A stretch of DNA of 41,119 nt from Anaerotignum sp. (lineage in GTDB: Bacteria > Bacillota > Clostridia > Lachnospirales > Anaerotignaceae), in contig NZ_JAFUMA010000113.1 in the NCBI RefSeq assembly GCF_017483025.1, positions 1-41,119 on the forward strand, read 5' to 3'. Positions 1 to 8,354 of the stretch are shown piece after piece (position 1 is the stretch's first letter; every line of letters starts with the position of its first letter). The translations under genes and the position numbers were made by a program. Under the pieces are notes generated by a model. That model did not search any database. It had not been told where the DNA came from and saw only the letters and a program-made list of their open reading frames with translations.

Positions 1-738
1 AGGATTGAAAGCACCCAGAACGATAGCTTTGAAAGCTGCGGGGATGTATGCACCATTGATGATGCAGATGATCAGACAACCTGCAATATACAGACCAGCC
101 ATGAAGGGGATCAGTTTTTCACAAACTTTGGAGATGGACTGTACGCCGCCCAGGATTACCAGACCTGTCAGAATCATCAGAACAACAGCTGTGATCATTT
201 TAGGAACGCCGAATGTGCCCAGGCAGGATTCAGCGATGGAGTTACCCTGTACCATGTTACCCAGACCGAAGCCTGCGAAACCTGTGAAGATTGCGAACAG
301 AACGCCCAGCCATTTCTGACCCAGACCTCTTTCCAGAGCATACATAGGGCCACCGATGAAGGAGCCGTCTTTTGCTCTTACACGGAATTTAACAGCCAGC
401 AGACCTTCGGAGTATTTTGTTGCCATACCCAGCAGACCTGTCATCCACATCCAGAATACAGCACCAGGACCACCTGTACCGATCGCTGTAGCTACACCTA
501 CGATGTTACCTGTACCGATTGTAGCAGCCAGAGCTGTTGCCAGAGCTGCGAAACCGCCGATATCACCAGATGCTTCTTTATCGGGTGTTACAGACAGTTT
601 AATCGCTGTAAATGTTTTTCTCTGAATTACTTTTGTTCTGATTGTCAGGTAGCAGTGTGTACCAACCAGCAGAACCAGCATGATGGGACCCCACAGGATA
701 CCATTCGCTGCAGTTACAAAATTGTTAAAAGCTTCCAT
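1..738 (-). CDS. Sodium:alanine/glycine symporter, AGCS family (copy 1, 3' end outside window)
   Basis: Partial gene: 246 N-terminal codons are present and the frame runs off the left edge. It starts MEAFNNF, like the two complete paralogues to its right, and the last visible residues (AFNP) align with the AFNPAAAGG stretch near the middle of those proteins. AGCS proteins are inner-membrane carriers that import alanine or glycine with Na+. The family signature TIGTGNIVG is present near residue 73. The start is set by AGGGAGGG a few bases upstream. Codon choice is strongly biased (GTT/GTA, ACC, CAG), much like copy 2, which suggests high expression. Family call is sure; the substrate (alanine, glycine or another small neutral amino acid) is inferred. 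Confidence 0.93.
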   Translation of the reverse strand, partial: MEAFNNFVTAANGILWGPIMLVLLVGTHCYLTIRTKVIQRKTFTAIKLSVTPDKEASGDIGGFAALATALAATIGTGNIVGVATAIGTGGPGAVFWMWMTGLLGMATKYSEGLLAVKFRVRAKDGSFIGGPMYALERGLGQKWLGVLFAIFTGFAGFGLGNMVQGNSIAESCLGTFGVPKMITAVVLMILTGLVILGGVQSISKVCEKLIPFMAGLYIAGCLIICIINGAYIPAAFKAIVLGAFNP

Positions 739-796
739 TTTTAAAATTCCCTCCCTTAGAGAATAAGTGAAATAATTCCCTGTATCAGCATTTTGC

Positions 797-812
797 CAGG
801 CCGCGGTTCCTG
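797..812 (-). promoter_or_regulatory. Leader hairpin of AGCS copy 1 (CCGCGG motif)
   Basis: On the minus strand CAGG-AACCGCGG-CCTG forms a 4-bp stem with a GC-rich loop, about 60 bases before the start codon. The same element precedes copies 2 and 3, with the closing base pair changed in step (G-C here, A-U and U-A there). It is followed in all three by a stretch resembling TTATTTCA and then the ribosome site. Function unknown. Confidence 0.55.
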
Positions 813-836
813 TTTCGCTAAAATACTCATACAACA

Positions 837-885
837 TTCCATTGGAACTATTAACCATAATATCCAAAAAAAGGAAATAAATCAA
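837..885 (-). promoter_or_regulatory. Promoter and start-site palindrome of AGCS copy 1
   Basis: -35 TTGATT (880-885) and -10 TATTAT (857-862) are 17 bp apart on the minus strand. Nine bases past the -10 lies the perfect palindrome TTCCA-A-TGGAA (837-847), so it sits at or just after the expected transcription start. Copy 2 has the same arrangement at the same distance, so the palindrome may be an operator or the 5' end of a structured leader. Confidence 0.65.
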
Positions 886-1086
886 GAAAAAATTAAAAAA
901 ATTTCAAAAAATTTTCATTTCTTCCTGTTTTTTCTATAATTTATTTTGAACAAAACCTCAAATAGCGAACCTTTTTTTGTCCATTTTGTCATTTTGTTTT
1001 ATTGCATTCTTTCTTTTATTTCCAATAGATAAAACATCATAATTCTATTCAGAAGAAATTTATTTCTAAAGCTTTTCAATGATTCA

Positions 1087-1121
1087 CAAAAAAGAAGAAG
1101 CCCCAGCATTGGGGCTTCTTC
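1087..1121 (-). terminator. Rho-independent terminator of AGCS copy 2
   Basis: On the minus strand GAAGAAGCCCC and its complement form a 12-bp stem with a short loop, followed by six T. It lies about 50 bases past the stop codon of copy 2. Confidence 0.9.
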
Positions 1122-1174
1122 ATCATTTCATCTTCGGGTTATTAATTAAATATTGTTTTCAGTTCATTCCTCAA

Positions 1175-2569
1175 TTATTTGTCAACAGAAGGAGCTTCGT
1201 CGTCCATCCACTTCATCAGACCGCCCATTTCAGCGTCTTTATCCCAAACATATTTCTTTGTTTCGGAAGCGATGACACCACTCAGACCCAGCAGAGCAAT
1301 CAGGTTGGGGAATGCCATACATGCGTTCAGTGTGTCGGCTACGTTCCAAACGATTTCCAGAGCAGCTACACAACCAACGAATACTACGATTGTCCAAGCA
1401 ACACGGAAAGGTTTGATTGCCTTAACGCCTACCAGGTAAACCCATGCACGTTCGCCGTAGTAAGACCAACCCAGGATTGTGGACCATGCGAATGTGATCA
1501 GACCGATTGTCAGAACGATAGGACCAACTACAGGGATTGTACCGAAGGCACCGGATGTCAGGTTAGCACCAACCAGACCGTCCATACCAACGGGGTCTTT
1601 AACGATACAGGATACCAGAACCAGACCAGTCATCAGACATACAACGATTGTATCCCAGAATACGCCGGACATGGAGATCAGAGCCTGTCTTGCAGGGTTT
1701 CTTGTTGCTGCAGCAGCATCGACGATGGGAGCGGAACCCAGACCAGATTCATTTGTGAACAGACCACGAGCTACGCCGTAACGGATACACTGCATAATTG
1801 TGATACCAACAAAGCCGCCGCCTGCAGCTGCAGGATTGAATGCGGATTTAATAATCAGTGCAAATGTTGTAGGGATATACTGTGCGTTGATTACCAGAAT
1901 GATCAAGCAGCCCAGGATATAGCAACCAGCCATCAGGGGAACCAGTTTTTCACAAACTTTGGAGATGGAGTTTACGCCGCCCAGGATTACCAGACCTGTC
2001 AGGATACACAGAACAGCACCTGTTGCTACTTTAGGAATACCAAATGTGTTCAGAACAGATTCAGCGATGGAGTTACCCTGTGTCATGTTACCGATACCGA
2101 AACATGCGATCGCTGTAAACAGTGCGAACAGAACGCCCAGCCATTTCTGACCTAAACCTCTTTCCAGTGCGTACATGGGACCACCGATGAAGGAACCGTC
2201 TTTTGCTCTTACACGGTATTTAACAGCCAGGATAGCTTCGCCGTATTTTGTAGCCATACCGAACAGACCTGTCATCCAAACCCAGAATACTGCACCAGGG
2301 CCGCCCAGACCAACCGCTGTAGCAACACCTACGATGTTACCAGTACCGATTGTGGCAGCCAGAGCTGTTGCAAGGGCACCGAAGCCAGATACGTCACCAG
2401 ATGCTTCGGAGTCAGGAGTAACGGAAAGTTTGATACCTGTAAAGGTTTTTCTCTGAATGATACCAGTTCTCAGTGTCAGATATACGTGAGTACCTACCAG
2501 CAGAACCAGCATAACAGGACCCCATACAAAACCGTTAATTGTACTTACAAAGTTGTTAAAAGCTTCCAT
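1175..2569 (-). CDS. Sodium:alanine/glycine symporter, AGCS family (copy 2)
   Basis: Complete AGCS carrier of 464 residues, the usual family length. About eleven hydrophobic segments are visible. The signature region SGFGALATALAATIGTGN lies at residues 61-78 and the conserved NESGLGSAPI loop is in the centre. It is expected to import alanine or glycine with Na+ in the cytoplasmic membrane. The start is supported by GAGGGAGGG upstream. It has its own promoter, leader hairpin and terminator, so it is a monocistronic unit. Its sequence and codon bias are close to copy 1 and somewhat further from copy 3, consistent with a more recent duplication. The C-terminus carries a short charged tail (MDDEAPSVDK) also seen in copy 3. 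Confidence 0.96.
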   Translation of the reverse strand: MEAFNNFVSTINGFVWGPVMLVLLVGTHVYLTLRTGIIQRKTFTGIKLSVTPDSEASGDVSGFGALATALAATIGTGNIVGVATAVGLGGPGAVFWVWMTGLFGMATKYGEAILAVKYRVRAKDGSFIGGPMYALERGLGQKWLGVLFALFTAIACFGIGNMTQGNSIAESVLNTFGIPKVATGAVLCILTGLVILGGVNSISKVCEKLVPLMAGCYILGCLIILVINAQYIPTTFALIIKSAFNPAAAGGGFVGITIMQCIRYGVARGLFTNESGLGSAPIVDAAAATRNPARQALISMSGVFWDTIVVCLMTGLVLVSCIVKDPVGMDGLVGANLTSGAFGTIPVVGPIVLTIGLITFAWSTILGWSYYGERAWVYLVGVKAIKPFRVAWTIVVFVGCVAALEIVWNVADTLNACMAFPNLIALLGLSGVIASETKKYVWDKDAEMGGLMKWMDDEAPSVDK

Positions 2570-2625
2570 ACATTTCCCTCCCTCTTAAAAAAAAGATGAA
2601 ATAATTGCGTGCATCAGTATCTTAT

Positions 2626-2641
2626 CAGACCGCGGTTTCTG
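2626..2641 (-). promoter_or_regulatory. Leader hairpin of AGCS copy 2 (CCGCGG motif)
   Basis: CAGA-AACCGCGG-TCTG on the minus strand, the counterpart of the copy 1 and copy 3 elements. The closing pair is A-U here. It ends about 57 bases before the start codon. Confidence 0.55.
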
Positions 2642-2665
2642 TTTTCCAAAAATACTCATACATCA

Positions 2666-2715
2666 TTCCACTTGGAACACACCTACATAATACATAAAAA
2701 TTACCAATCTGGCAA
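2666..2715 (-). promoter_or_regulatory. Promoter and start-site palindrome of AGCS copy 2
   Basis: -35 TTGCCA (2710-2715) and -10 TATTAT (2687-2692) are 17 bp apart. TTCCA-AG-TGGAA (2666-2677) begins nine bases past the -10, as in copy 1. The next bases (TG.TGTATGAGTATTTT) are also conserved with copy 1, although the DNA upstream of the -35 is not. Confidence 0.65.
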
Positions 2716-3000
2716 GCACTTTTTGAAAATTCTTGAAAGAATTTACATTTTTGCCACATCTTTTTGTATGACATAACCACTTTTTTCCTTGATATCTCAA
2801 TGTTTTTATGCATTTCGCCACCCTCCAAAAAGACATTTGTCCGTTAAGAAAGTGTGAATTAAATTTTTTCACTCATTGAACAAAAATGCAACAACCCCAA
2901 AATATCGGCATTTTTCGGGTTTTCTATCGTTCATTCACTGAATTTCATATCATCCGGCTATTGTTAATTTGCACAAAATATTAACGAAATCTTAACGCCC
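2716..3000. other. Intergenic region upstream of the copy 2 promoter
   Basis: AT-rich spacer between the copy 2 promoter and the copy 3 terminator. A 62-codon minus-strand frame (2625-2813) starts behind a good GGAGGG site and runs through the copy 2 promoter and leader. I do not call it a gene (see findings). Nothing else is recognisable. Confidence 0.5.
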
Positions 3001-3003
3001 CAT

Positions 3004-3043
3004 CAAAAAAGAAAGAGCCTCTCTCGAGACTCTTTCTTTTTTT
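3004..3043 (-). terminator. Terminator of AGCS copy 3
   Basis: AAAAAAGAAAGAG and its complement CTCTTTCTTTTTTT flank a short loop, giving a long stem with a T tract on the minus strand just past the stop codon of copy 3. The symmetry would allow termination in both directions. Confidence 0.88.
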
Positions 3044-3047
3044 GCTT

Positions 3048-4430
3048 TTATTTATCTACCACAGGCGCTTCATCTTCCATCCACTGATCCAGACCGCCTT
3101 CTGTCCAGACATATTTTTTCGTTTCAGAAGCAACCACACCGCTCAACCCCAGCAGAGCGATCAGGTTAGGGAATGCCATGCAGGCATTCAGGGTATCTGC
3201 CACGTTCCAAACCACTTCCAGTGTGGCCGCACAGCCAACGAATACTACCAATGTCCAGGCAACGCGGAAAGGTTTGATGGATTTTGTGCCGCAAAGATAT
3301 ACCCATGCACGCTCGCCGTAATAAGACCAGCCCAGGATCGTAGACCAAGCAAAAGTGATCAAACCGATGGTCAATACGATAGGCCCTACGGTAGGGATCG
3401 TACCAAAGGCTGCAGAAGTCAGTTCCGCACCAATCAGGCCATCCATGCCAACAGGGTCTCTCAGCATAGTGGAAACCAGCACCAACCCTGTCATCAGGCA
3501 TACAACGATGGTATCCCAGAATACGCCGGACATGGAGATCAAACCCTGACGGGAAGGGTTTCTTGTAGCTGCCGCCGCGTCTACGATAGGTGCAGAACCC
3601 AGCCCGGATTCATTCGTAAACAGCCCGCGGGCAACCCCGTAACGGATACAGGTCAAAATGGTAACGCCTACAAAGCCTCCCCCTGCTGCAGAGGGATTAA
3701 ATGCACTTCTCAGAATCAGGGAAAAAGTATCCGGGATGTACCTGGCATTGATGATCAGAATGATCAAGCATCCTAAAATGTAAAAACCAGCCATGAAGGG
3801 AACCAGTTTTTCACAGACTTTCGCAATAGACTGCACGCCGCCCAGAATACAAAGCCCGGTAATGACTGTCAGGATCACACCCGTGATGGTTTTAGAGATA
3901 CCAAAGGTATTCTGAACAGATTCCGCAATAGAATTGCCCTGCGTCATATTGCCGATCCCAAAGCAGGCGATGGCTGTGAAAACAGCAAACAGAATGCCCA
4001 GCCATTTTTGCCCCATACCACGTTCCAGCGCGTACATAGGGCCGCCAATGAAGGAACCATCCTTCGCCTTTACTCTGTATTTGATAGACAGAACTGCTTC
4101 GCTGTATTTTGTTGCCATGCCAAACAGACCTGTCAGCCATACCCATAAAACAGCCCCCGGGCCGCCGATACCAACCGCTGTGGCAACCCCTACAATATTC
4201 CCTGTGCCGATGGTGGCCGCCATGGCCGTCGCCAGAGCACCAAAGCCGGAAACATCGCCTGTGGCTTCTTTATCCGGCGTAACAGAAAGTTTGATGGCAC
4301 GGAACACTTTCCGCTGGATAAAACCGGTGCGAATCGTCAGGAACACATGGGTGCCAACCAGCAGACACAGCATCACAGGACCCCATACAAAGCCGTTAAT
4401 GGTACTTACAAAGTTGTTGAATGCTTCCAT
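3048..4430 (-). CDS. Sodium:alanine/glycine symporter, AGCS family (copy 3)
   Basis: Complete AGCS carrier of 460 residues with the same MEAFNNF start, the TIGTGNIVG signature near residue 73, the central NESGLGSAPIVDAAAATRN loop and a DEAPVVDK tail. It should import alanine, glycine or a related amino acid with Na+. It is clearly paralogous to copies 1 and 2 but uses more GC-ending codons and a less extreme codon bias, which suggests lower expression or an older duplication. The start is supported by GGAGGG upstream. It has its own leader hairpin and terminator, so three tandem symporter genes are separate transcription units. Confidence 0.95.
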   Translation of the reverse strand: MEAFNNFVSTINGFVWGPVMLCLLVGTHVFLTIRTGFIQRKVFRAIKLSVTPDKEATGDVSGFGALATAMAATIGTGNIVGVATAVGIGGPGAVLWVWLTGLFGMATKYSEAVLSIKYRVKAKDGSFIGGPMYALERGMGQKWLGILFAVFTAIACFGIGNMTQGNSIAESVQNTFGISKTITGVILTVITGLCILGGVQSIAKVCEKLVPFMAGFYILGCLIILIINARYIPDTFSLILRSAFNPSAAGGGFVGVTILTCIRYGVARGLFTNESGLGSAPIVDAAAATRNPSRQGLISMSGVFWDTIVVCLMTGLVLVSTMLRDPVGMDGLIGAELTSAAFGTIPTVGPIVLTIGLITFAWSTILGWSYYGERAWVYLCGTKSIKPFRVAWTLVVFVGCAATLEVVWNVADTLNACMAFPNLIALLGLSGVVASETKKYVWTEGGLDQWMEDEAPVVDK

Positions 4431-4474
4431 CGTTTTCCCTCCTCTTTCGAAAAATATAAAAATGAAATGATTGC

Positions 4475-4532
4475 AGCCGAAGGGCTTTCAGTCCGCGGTA
4501 CTGCCAGCGCTTCGATATCGTTTCATTTGGAA
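4475..4532 (-). promoter_or_regulatory. Leader hairpins of AGCS copy 3
   Basis: CAGT-ACCGCGG-ACTG (4489-4503) matches the hairpin of copies 1 and 2 with a U-A closing pair and a 7-base loop. A second small hairpin, AGCC-CTTC-GGCT, lies at 4475-4486. TTCCAAATGAAAC (4520-4532) is a degenerate form of the start-site palindrome. The promoter is less clear here than for the other two copies. Confidence 0.45.
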
Positions 4533-4590
4533 TTTATTCTTTTTCGGCAGAAAATATGTCGGCTTTGTGCATCAAGAAATTGTTTATATT

Positions 4591-4620
4591 AAAAAAACAG
4601 CCTGATCTTTCAGGCCGTTT
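4591..4620 (-). terminator. Terminator of the 188-residue membrane protein gene
   Basis: On the minus strand CGGCCTGAAAGATCAGGCTG forms a hairpin followed by seven T. It overlaps the stop codon of the gene at 4610. Confidence 0.8.
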
Positions 4621-5176
4621 CTGCTTCTTTCGTTTTCTCTTCTAAAATTGTTTCGATATTCTCACTCTCCACTTCTTCCCGAGGTCCTCTCATCATTCGT
4701 AAAGCAGCATACAGGATAACGATTGCCATAGCAATCTGAGGTACGCTGCGGCTCAGGCTCCAGAAAATTTCAGGCATATAAACGATAGAGCCCAACAGTC
4801 TGATCCCCTCCTGCCACAAAGCAGAAAGCCCGATCAGCAGCAGGATAACAGCGAAAAAACGTCGATGCTTTTCCGTAAATTTCCAGTCCTTCCCCCATTC
4901 CACATAGTCCTCAAAGAAAAATCTGTCTTCCACTTCCGCAAATTCCTCTTCTGTCATCCGACGCAAATTGTGGGTATGGAAAAAGCTGTAGCACCATACG
5001 ATGGGACACATAATCAGTATCAGCTCTTCCCATCCCGTCCACATCGCCAGCGCCGCTGTGCCGAAAAACAACCCCATCAGGCCGATGCCCTGCTGATACA
5101 GTCCAAAGTACATCTCCCCCGCCCCGGGGCAGCAGGAAAATACCACCGTAAAAAAGCGATTCTTTTGATTTGTCAT
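4610..5176 (-). CDS. Hypothetical membrane protein, TM2-like
   Basis: 188 residues. The N-terminal part (about 8-70) has PGAGEMYFGLYQQGIGLMGL followed by hydrophobic stretches. This resembles the G-x-G-x-x-Y-x-G pattern of TM2-type membrane hairpins. Two further hydrophobic segments lie near residues 107-122 and 140-163, and the C-terminus is charged and glutamate-rich (EEVESENIETILEEKTKE). The start follows GGAGGAATC. It stands alone, with its own terminator. No enzymatic motif is visible. Function unknown; many Clostridia carry similar small membrane proteins. Confidence 0.75.
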   Translation of the reverse strand: MTNQKNRFFTVVFSCCPGAGEMYFGLYQQGIGLMGLFFGTAALAMWTGWEELILIMCPIVWCYSFFHTHNLRRMTEEEFAEVEDRFFFEDYVEWGKDWKFTEKHRRFFAVILLLIGLSALWQEGIRLLGSIVYMPEIFWSLSRSVPQIAMAIVILYAALRMMRGPREEVESENIETILEEKTKEAETA

Positions 5177-5272
5177 AATGATTCCTCCTTTGTGTGAAAA
5201 CTTTTCCTGTCAGTATCATAGCAAAAGAGTTTTAGTGTTTTTTTCAGCGTTTTTTAAGATTTTATAAAGATT

Positions 5273-5300
5273 AAAAAAGAGCCCATACAGGCTCTTTTTT
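5273..5300 (-). terminator. Terminator of the lon-engB unit
   Basis: AAAAAAGAGCC and GGCTCTTTTTT flank a six-base loop, immediately past the engB stop codon on the minus strand. Confidence 0.92.
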
Positions 5301-5303
5301 GAA

Positions 5304-5930
5304 TCATTCTTCTGTTGTTTCTTCGATTGCTTCTGCTTTCTCGCCTCCGGGCAGGAATTTTTCGATCTCCGCCCACAGTTCATCCACACCGGTTTTCTTT
5401 TCGCCGGAGAAAGGAATCAGCACATCGCCGGGCTGCAGCTTCAGCGTCTTTTTAATGATGGAAAGCTGCTTCTGGATCTGGCTGCGGTTGATCTTATCGG
5501 ATTTCGTCGCCGCAATGATGATATCGAAGCCAAAGTGCTTCAGCCATTCATACATCATGATATCGTTCTTGCCGGGTTCGTGGCGGATATCGATCAGCAG
5601 GATGATGGCACGCAGTTCTTCCCTTCTGCGCAGATAATCTTCCATCATCTGGCCCCATTTTGCCACTTCAGACTTAGGCACCTTCGCATAGCCGTAGCCG
5701 GGCAGATCGACCACATACATCATATCATTCACACCATAGAAATTGATTGTGCGGGTCTTGCCGGGCTGGGAACTGGTTCTTGCCAGGGCTTTTCTGCCCA
5801 GAAGTGCGTTGATGAGGGTAGATTTGCCTACGTTGGATTTGCCTGCAAAAGCGATCTCAGGCTTGCCATCCATAGGGTAATGGGAAAAATTTGTCCCGAT
5901 ATATTTCAGGTCGCTCTGTGTTACTTTCAT
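5304..5930 (-). CDS. engB: Ribosome biogenesis GTPase EngB (YsxC/YihA)
   Basis: 208-residue TRAFAC-class GTPase, normal family length. The G1 loop GKSNVGKST is near residue 30, G3 is DLPGYGYAK near 75, and G4 is TKSDK near 142. The family acts in late assembly of the large ribosomal subunit in the cytoplasm. Its start codon overlaps the lon stop by four bases (ATGA), so the two are translationally coupled, the usual lon-ysxC order in Firmicutes. A terminator follows directly. Confidence 0.97.
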   Translation of the reverse strand: MKVTQSDLKYIGTNFSHYPMDGKPEIAFAGKSNVGKSTLINALLGRKALARTSSQPGKTRTINFYGVNDMMYVVDLPGYGYAKVPKSEVAKWGQMMEDYLRRREELRAIILLIDIRHEPGKNDIMMYEWLKHFGFDIIIAATKSDKINRSQIQKQLSIIKKTLKLQPGDVLIPFSGEKKTGVDELWAEIEKFLPGGEKAEAIEETTEE

Positions 5931-8260
5931 ACGCTTTCTCCCTTCGCCAGTGCTGCTTGCAGCATATCTTCCATCGTTTCTGCCAGAACGAATTCCAGAC
6001 CTTCCTTAATCTCATCGGGAATGTCGTTCAGGTCTTTTTCATTTTCCTTCGGCAGGCAAACTGTTTTGATACCGACTTTTTTCGCCGCCAGCACTTTTTC
6101 CTGCAGGCCACCGATAGGCAATACTCTGCCGCGGATAGTAATTTCCCCAGTCATGGCAACGTCGTTACGCACCTTTTTCCCTGTCAAGGCGGAAATCATG
6201 GCTGTAGCCATGGTCACACCGGCAGAAGGGCCATCCTTAGGTGTTGCACCTTCGGGGATATGGATATGTATATCCTGTTTTTTATAAAAATCAGGCTCCA
6301 GCTTGAATTTTTCACTCTGCGAGCGAATATAGCTGATAGCCGCCTCTGCAGATTCCTGCATTACCTTGCCCAGATTGCCTGTTACCTTGAATTTGCCGTC
6401 GCCGGGCATACAGTTCACTTCCACGGAAAGGGTCGTACCGCCCACTCTTGTCCATGCCAGACCACGGACGATACCTACCTGAGGTTCTTTATAAATCGTT
6501 TCGGGCATGAATTTCTTTGTCCCCAGGATATCCTCCAGATTCTTTTTAGAAACTGTCATAGATTTCTTTTCACCGGAAAGGATAGCAGTTACCGCCTTGC
6601 GACAAACTTCGCCAATGGTGCGTTCCAGCTGTCGCACACCCGCTTCTCTTGTATAACCGTCGATGATATCTTCAATGGCATCTGGTTTGATTTTCAGCTG
6701 TTTTGCTGTCAGGCCGTGACGTTTTCTCTGCTTACCCACCAGATGATCCTCTGCAATGTGCAGTTTTTCCTGGGCTGTATAGCTGGAAAGTTCGATGATC
6801 TCCATCCTGTCGCGCAGAGGACCGGGGATGGTATCCAGGCTATTTGCAGTACACATGAACAGTACCTTGGACAGGTCATAAGGCAATTCGATGAAATGAT
6901 CACGGAAGGTATGGTTCTGTTCGGGGTCCAGCACTTCCAGCAGAGCCGCCGCAGGGTCTCCGTTATGGGAAACACCCAGTTTATCCACTTCATCCAAGAG
7001 CATCAGTGGATTGATGGTGCCTACCTGCTTCATGGCATTGATGATTCTGCCGGGCATCGCGCCGATATATGTTTTTCTGTGGCCGCGGATCTCCGCTTCA
7101 TCCTTCACGCCGCCCAGAGACATTCTGACGTATTTACGATCCAGAGCCTTCGCCACAGAACGGGCGATGGATGTTTTACCAACGCCGGGAGGGCCTACCA
7201 AGCAAAGGATAGTAGCATTTTCCTCAGGCGCATTTTTGCGAACAGCCAGGTATTCCAGAATACGTTCCTTCACCTTTTTCATGCCGTAATGGTCTTCATC
7301 CAGAATTTCCGCCGCTTTTGGCAGATCAAAAGATTCTTCCGTCGTTTCCACCCAGGGCAGAGAAAGCAGTGTTTCAATATAGTTTCTGGAAACATTGGAT
7401 TCGGGGGATGTCACGGGAATTTTCAGCATACGATCGATTTCTTTTTCGATGGTATTGCGTACATGTTCAGGAGGGTTCTTTTCCTCCAGCTGTTTACGAT
7501 ATTTCGCCGCATCAGCGCCCACGCCGTCCTTATCGCCCAGTTCTTCCTGGATCACTTTCAGTTCTTCTCTCAGATAATATTCTCTCTGATTCTGGTCGAT
7601 CTTCTGTTTTGTTTTTTCTTCGATCTCTTTCTTGATATCCAGAACCTGACGTTCTTTCTGCATCATTGTGATGACCGCTTCCAGTCGTTCAAAAGGATTC
7701 AGGATATCCAGAAATTCCTGCTTGCGGTTGAAAGGCAGTTCCAGGCCTGCCGCCATGATATCCGCCAGCTGGCCGGGTTTTGTGGCAGAAACCACATTGC
7801 CCATCAGGTCCATAGCCGCTGTATTGGGCGCCAGTTTCAGATACTGATCATATTCCTCCACGGCAATTTTCATAATCGCCTGCACGTGTTCGCTGGGTTC
7901 TTCGTCAAAATCCTGCGCAATAGTAGTGATTTCACCATAGTCGCAGTTTTTCACATGGATATTGGTCAGTCTGCCACGGCATTTGCCTTCTACAATAACG
8001 TGTGTCAGATTGCCGGGCAGTTTCAGCACCTGTTTCAGTTCTGCCAGAACGCCAATATCATACAGGTCATTTCTGCCGGGATCGGGCGTTGCAGGGTCCT
8101 TCTGGGTCACCAGAAAGATTTCCTTGCCATTTTCTTCCGCAGCCTGCAGGGCATCCAGAGATTTCTGTCTGCCAGCGGGGAAACTGATAGCCATACCGGG
8201 AAATACCGTCAGGGCACGCAAGGCGATCATCGGCACGATGATCGGTTGTTTTTTCTCCAT
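5927..8260 (-). CDS. lon: ATP-dependent protease LonA
   Basis: 777 residues from the ATG at 8260, which lies six bases after GAGGTG. An in-frame GTG at 8269 overlaps that ribosome site and is less likely. The order is an N-terminal substrate-binding LAN domain, a coiled-coil region, an AAA+ module with Walker A GPPGVGKT and Walker B MLLDEVDK, and a C-terminal serine-lysine protease domain with the PKDGPSAG serine (about S679) and the GGLQEKVLAAKK lysine (about K722). It degrades misfolded and regulatory proteins in the cytoplasm. Its neighbours lonB (upstream) and engB (overlapping downstream) form the conserved Firmicutes cluster. A strong housekeeping promoter lies upstream. Confidence 0.98.
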   Translation of the reverse strand: MEKKQPIIVPMIALRALTVFPGMAISFPAGRQKSLDALQAAEENGKEIFLVTQKDPATPDPGRNDLYDIGVLAELKQVLKLPGNLTHVIVEGKCRGRLTNIHVKNCDYGEITTIAQDFDEEPSEHVQAIMKIAVEEYDQYLKLAPNTAAMDLMGNVVSATKPGQLADIMAAGLELPFNRKQEFLDILNPFERLEAVITMMQKERQVLDIKKEIEEKTKQKIDQNQREYYLREELKVIQEELGDKDGVGADAAKYRKQLEEKNPPEHVRNTIEKEIDRMLKIPVTSPESNVSRNYIETLLSLPWVETTEESFDLPKAAEILDEDHYGMKKVKERILEYLAVRKNAPEENATILCLVGPPGVGKTSIARSVAKALDRKYVRMSLGGVKDEAEIRGHRKTYIGAMPGRIINAMKQVGTINPLMLLDEVDKLGVSHNGDPAAALLEVLDPEQNHTFRDHFIELPYDLSKVLFMCTANSLDTIPGPLRDRMEIIELSSYTAQEKLHIAEDHLVGKQRKRHGLTAKQLKIKPDAIEDIIDGYTREAGVRQLERTIGEVCRKAVTAILSGEKKSMTVSKKNLEDILGTKKFMPETIYKEPQVGIVRGLAWTRVGGTTLSVEVNCMPGDGKFKVTGNLGKVMQESAEAAISYIRSQSEKFKLEPDFYKKQDIHIHIPEGATPKDGPSAGVTMATAMISALTGKKVRNDVAMTGEITIRGRVLPIGGLQEKVLAAKKVGIKTVCLPKENEKDLNDIPDEIKEGLEFVLAETMEDMLQAALAKGESV

Positions 8261-8354
8261 AGTTTTCACCTCATATATTTCAATAGTTTTCTCAAAACGA
8301 TAGATTTTCTGTTTCTTTCAGGCAAAAAAGTATACTTTTCCACCTTAACTAAAT

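Larger units (their letters stand above)
739..1086. other. Intergenic region between AGCS copies 1 and 2
   Basis: Very AT-rich spacer. Its left third holds the promoter and leader of copy 1, listed separately. Roughly 890-1080 is A/T-rich sequence with no credible open frame or ribosome site on either strand. I see nothing further in it. Confidence 0.6.

Noticed and set aside
739..860. T-box riboswitch upstream of AGCS copy 1, because ACCGCGG resembles the end of the T-box sequence
   Set aside because: The leader is only about 115 bases, lacks the UGGN part of the T-box bulge, has no specifier stem and no terminator/antiterminator pair.
1079..2155. Long plus-strand frame of 358 codons across AGCS copy 2
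   Set aside because: It is the antisense shadow of the symporter gene, begins inside the terminator, has Cys/Gln-rich nonsense composition and no ribosome site.
8261..8269. GTG start for lon nine bases upstream of the chosen ATG
   Set aside because: The GTG overlaps the GAGGTG ribosome site, which is correctly spaced for the ATG.
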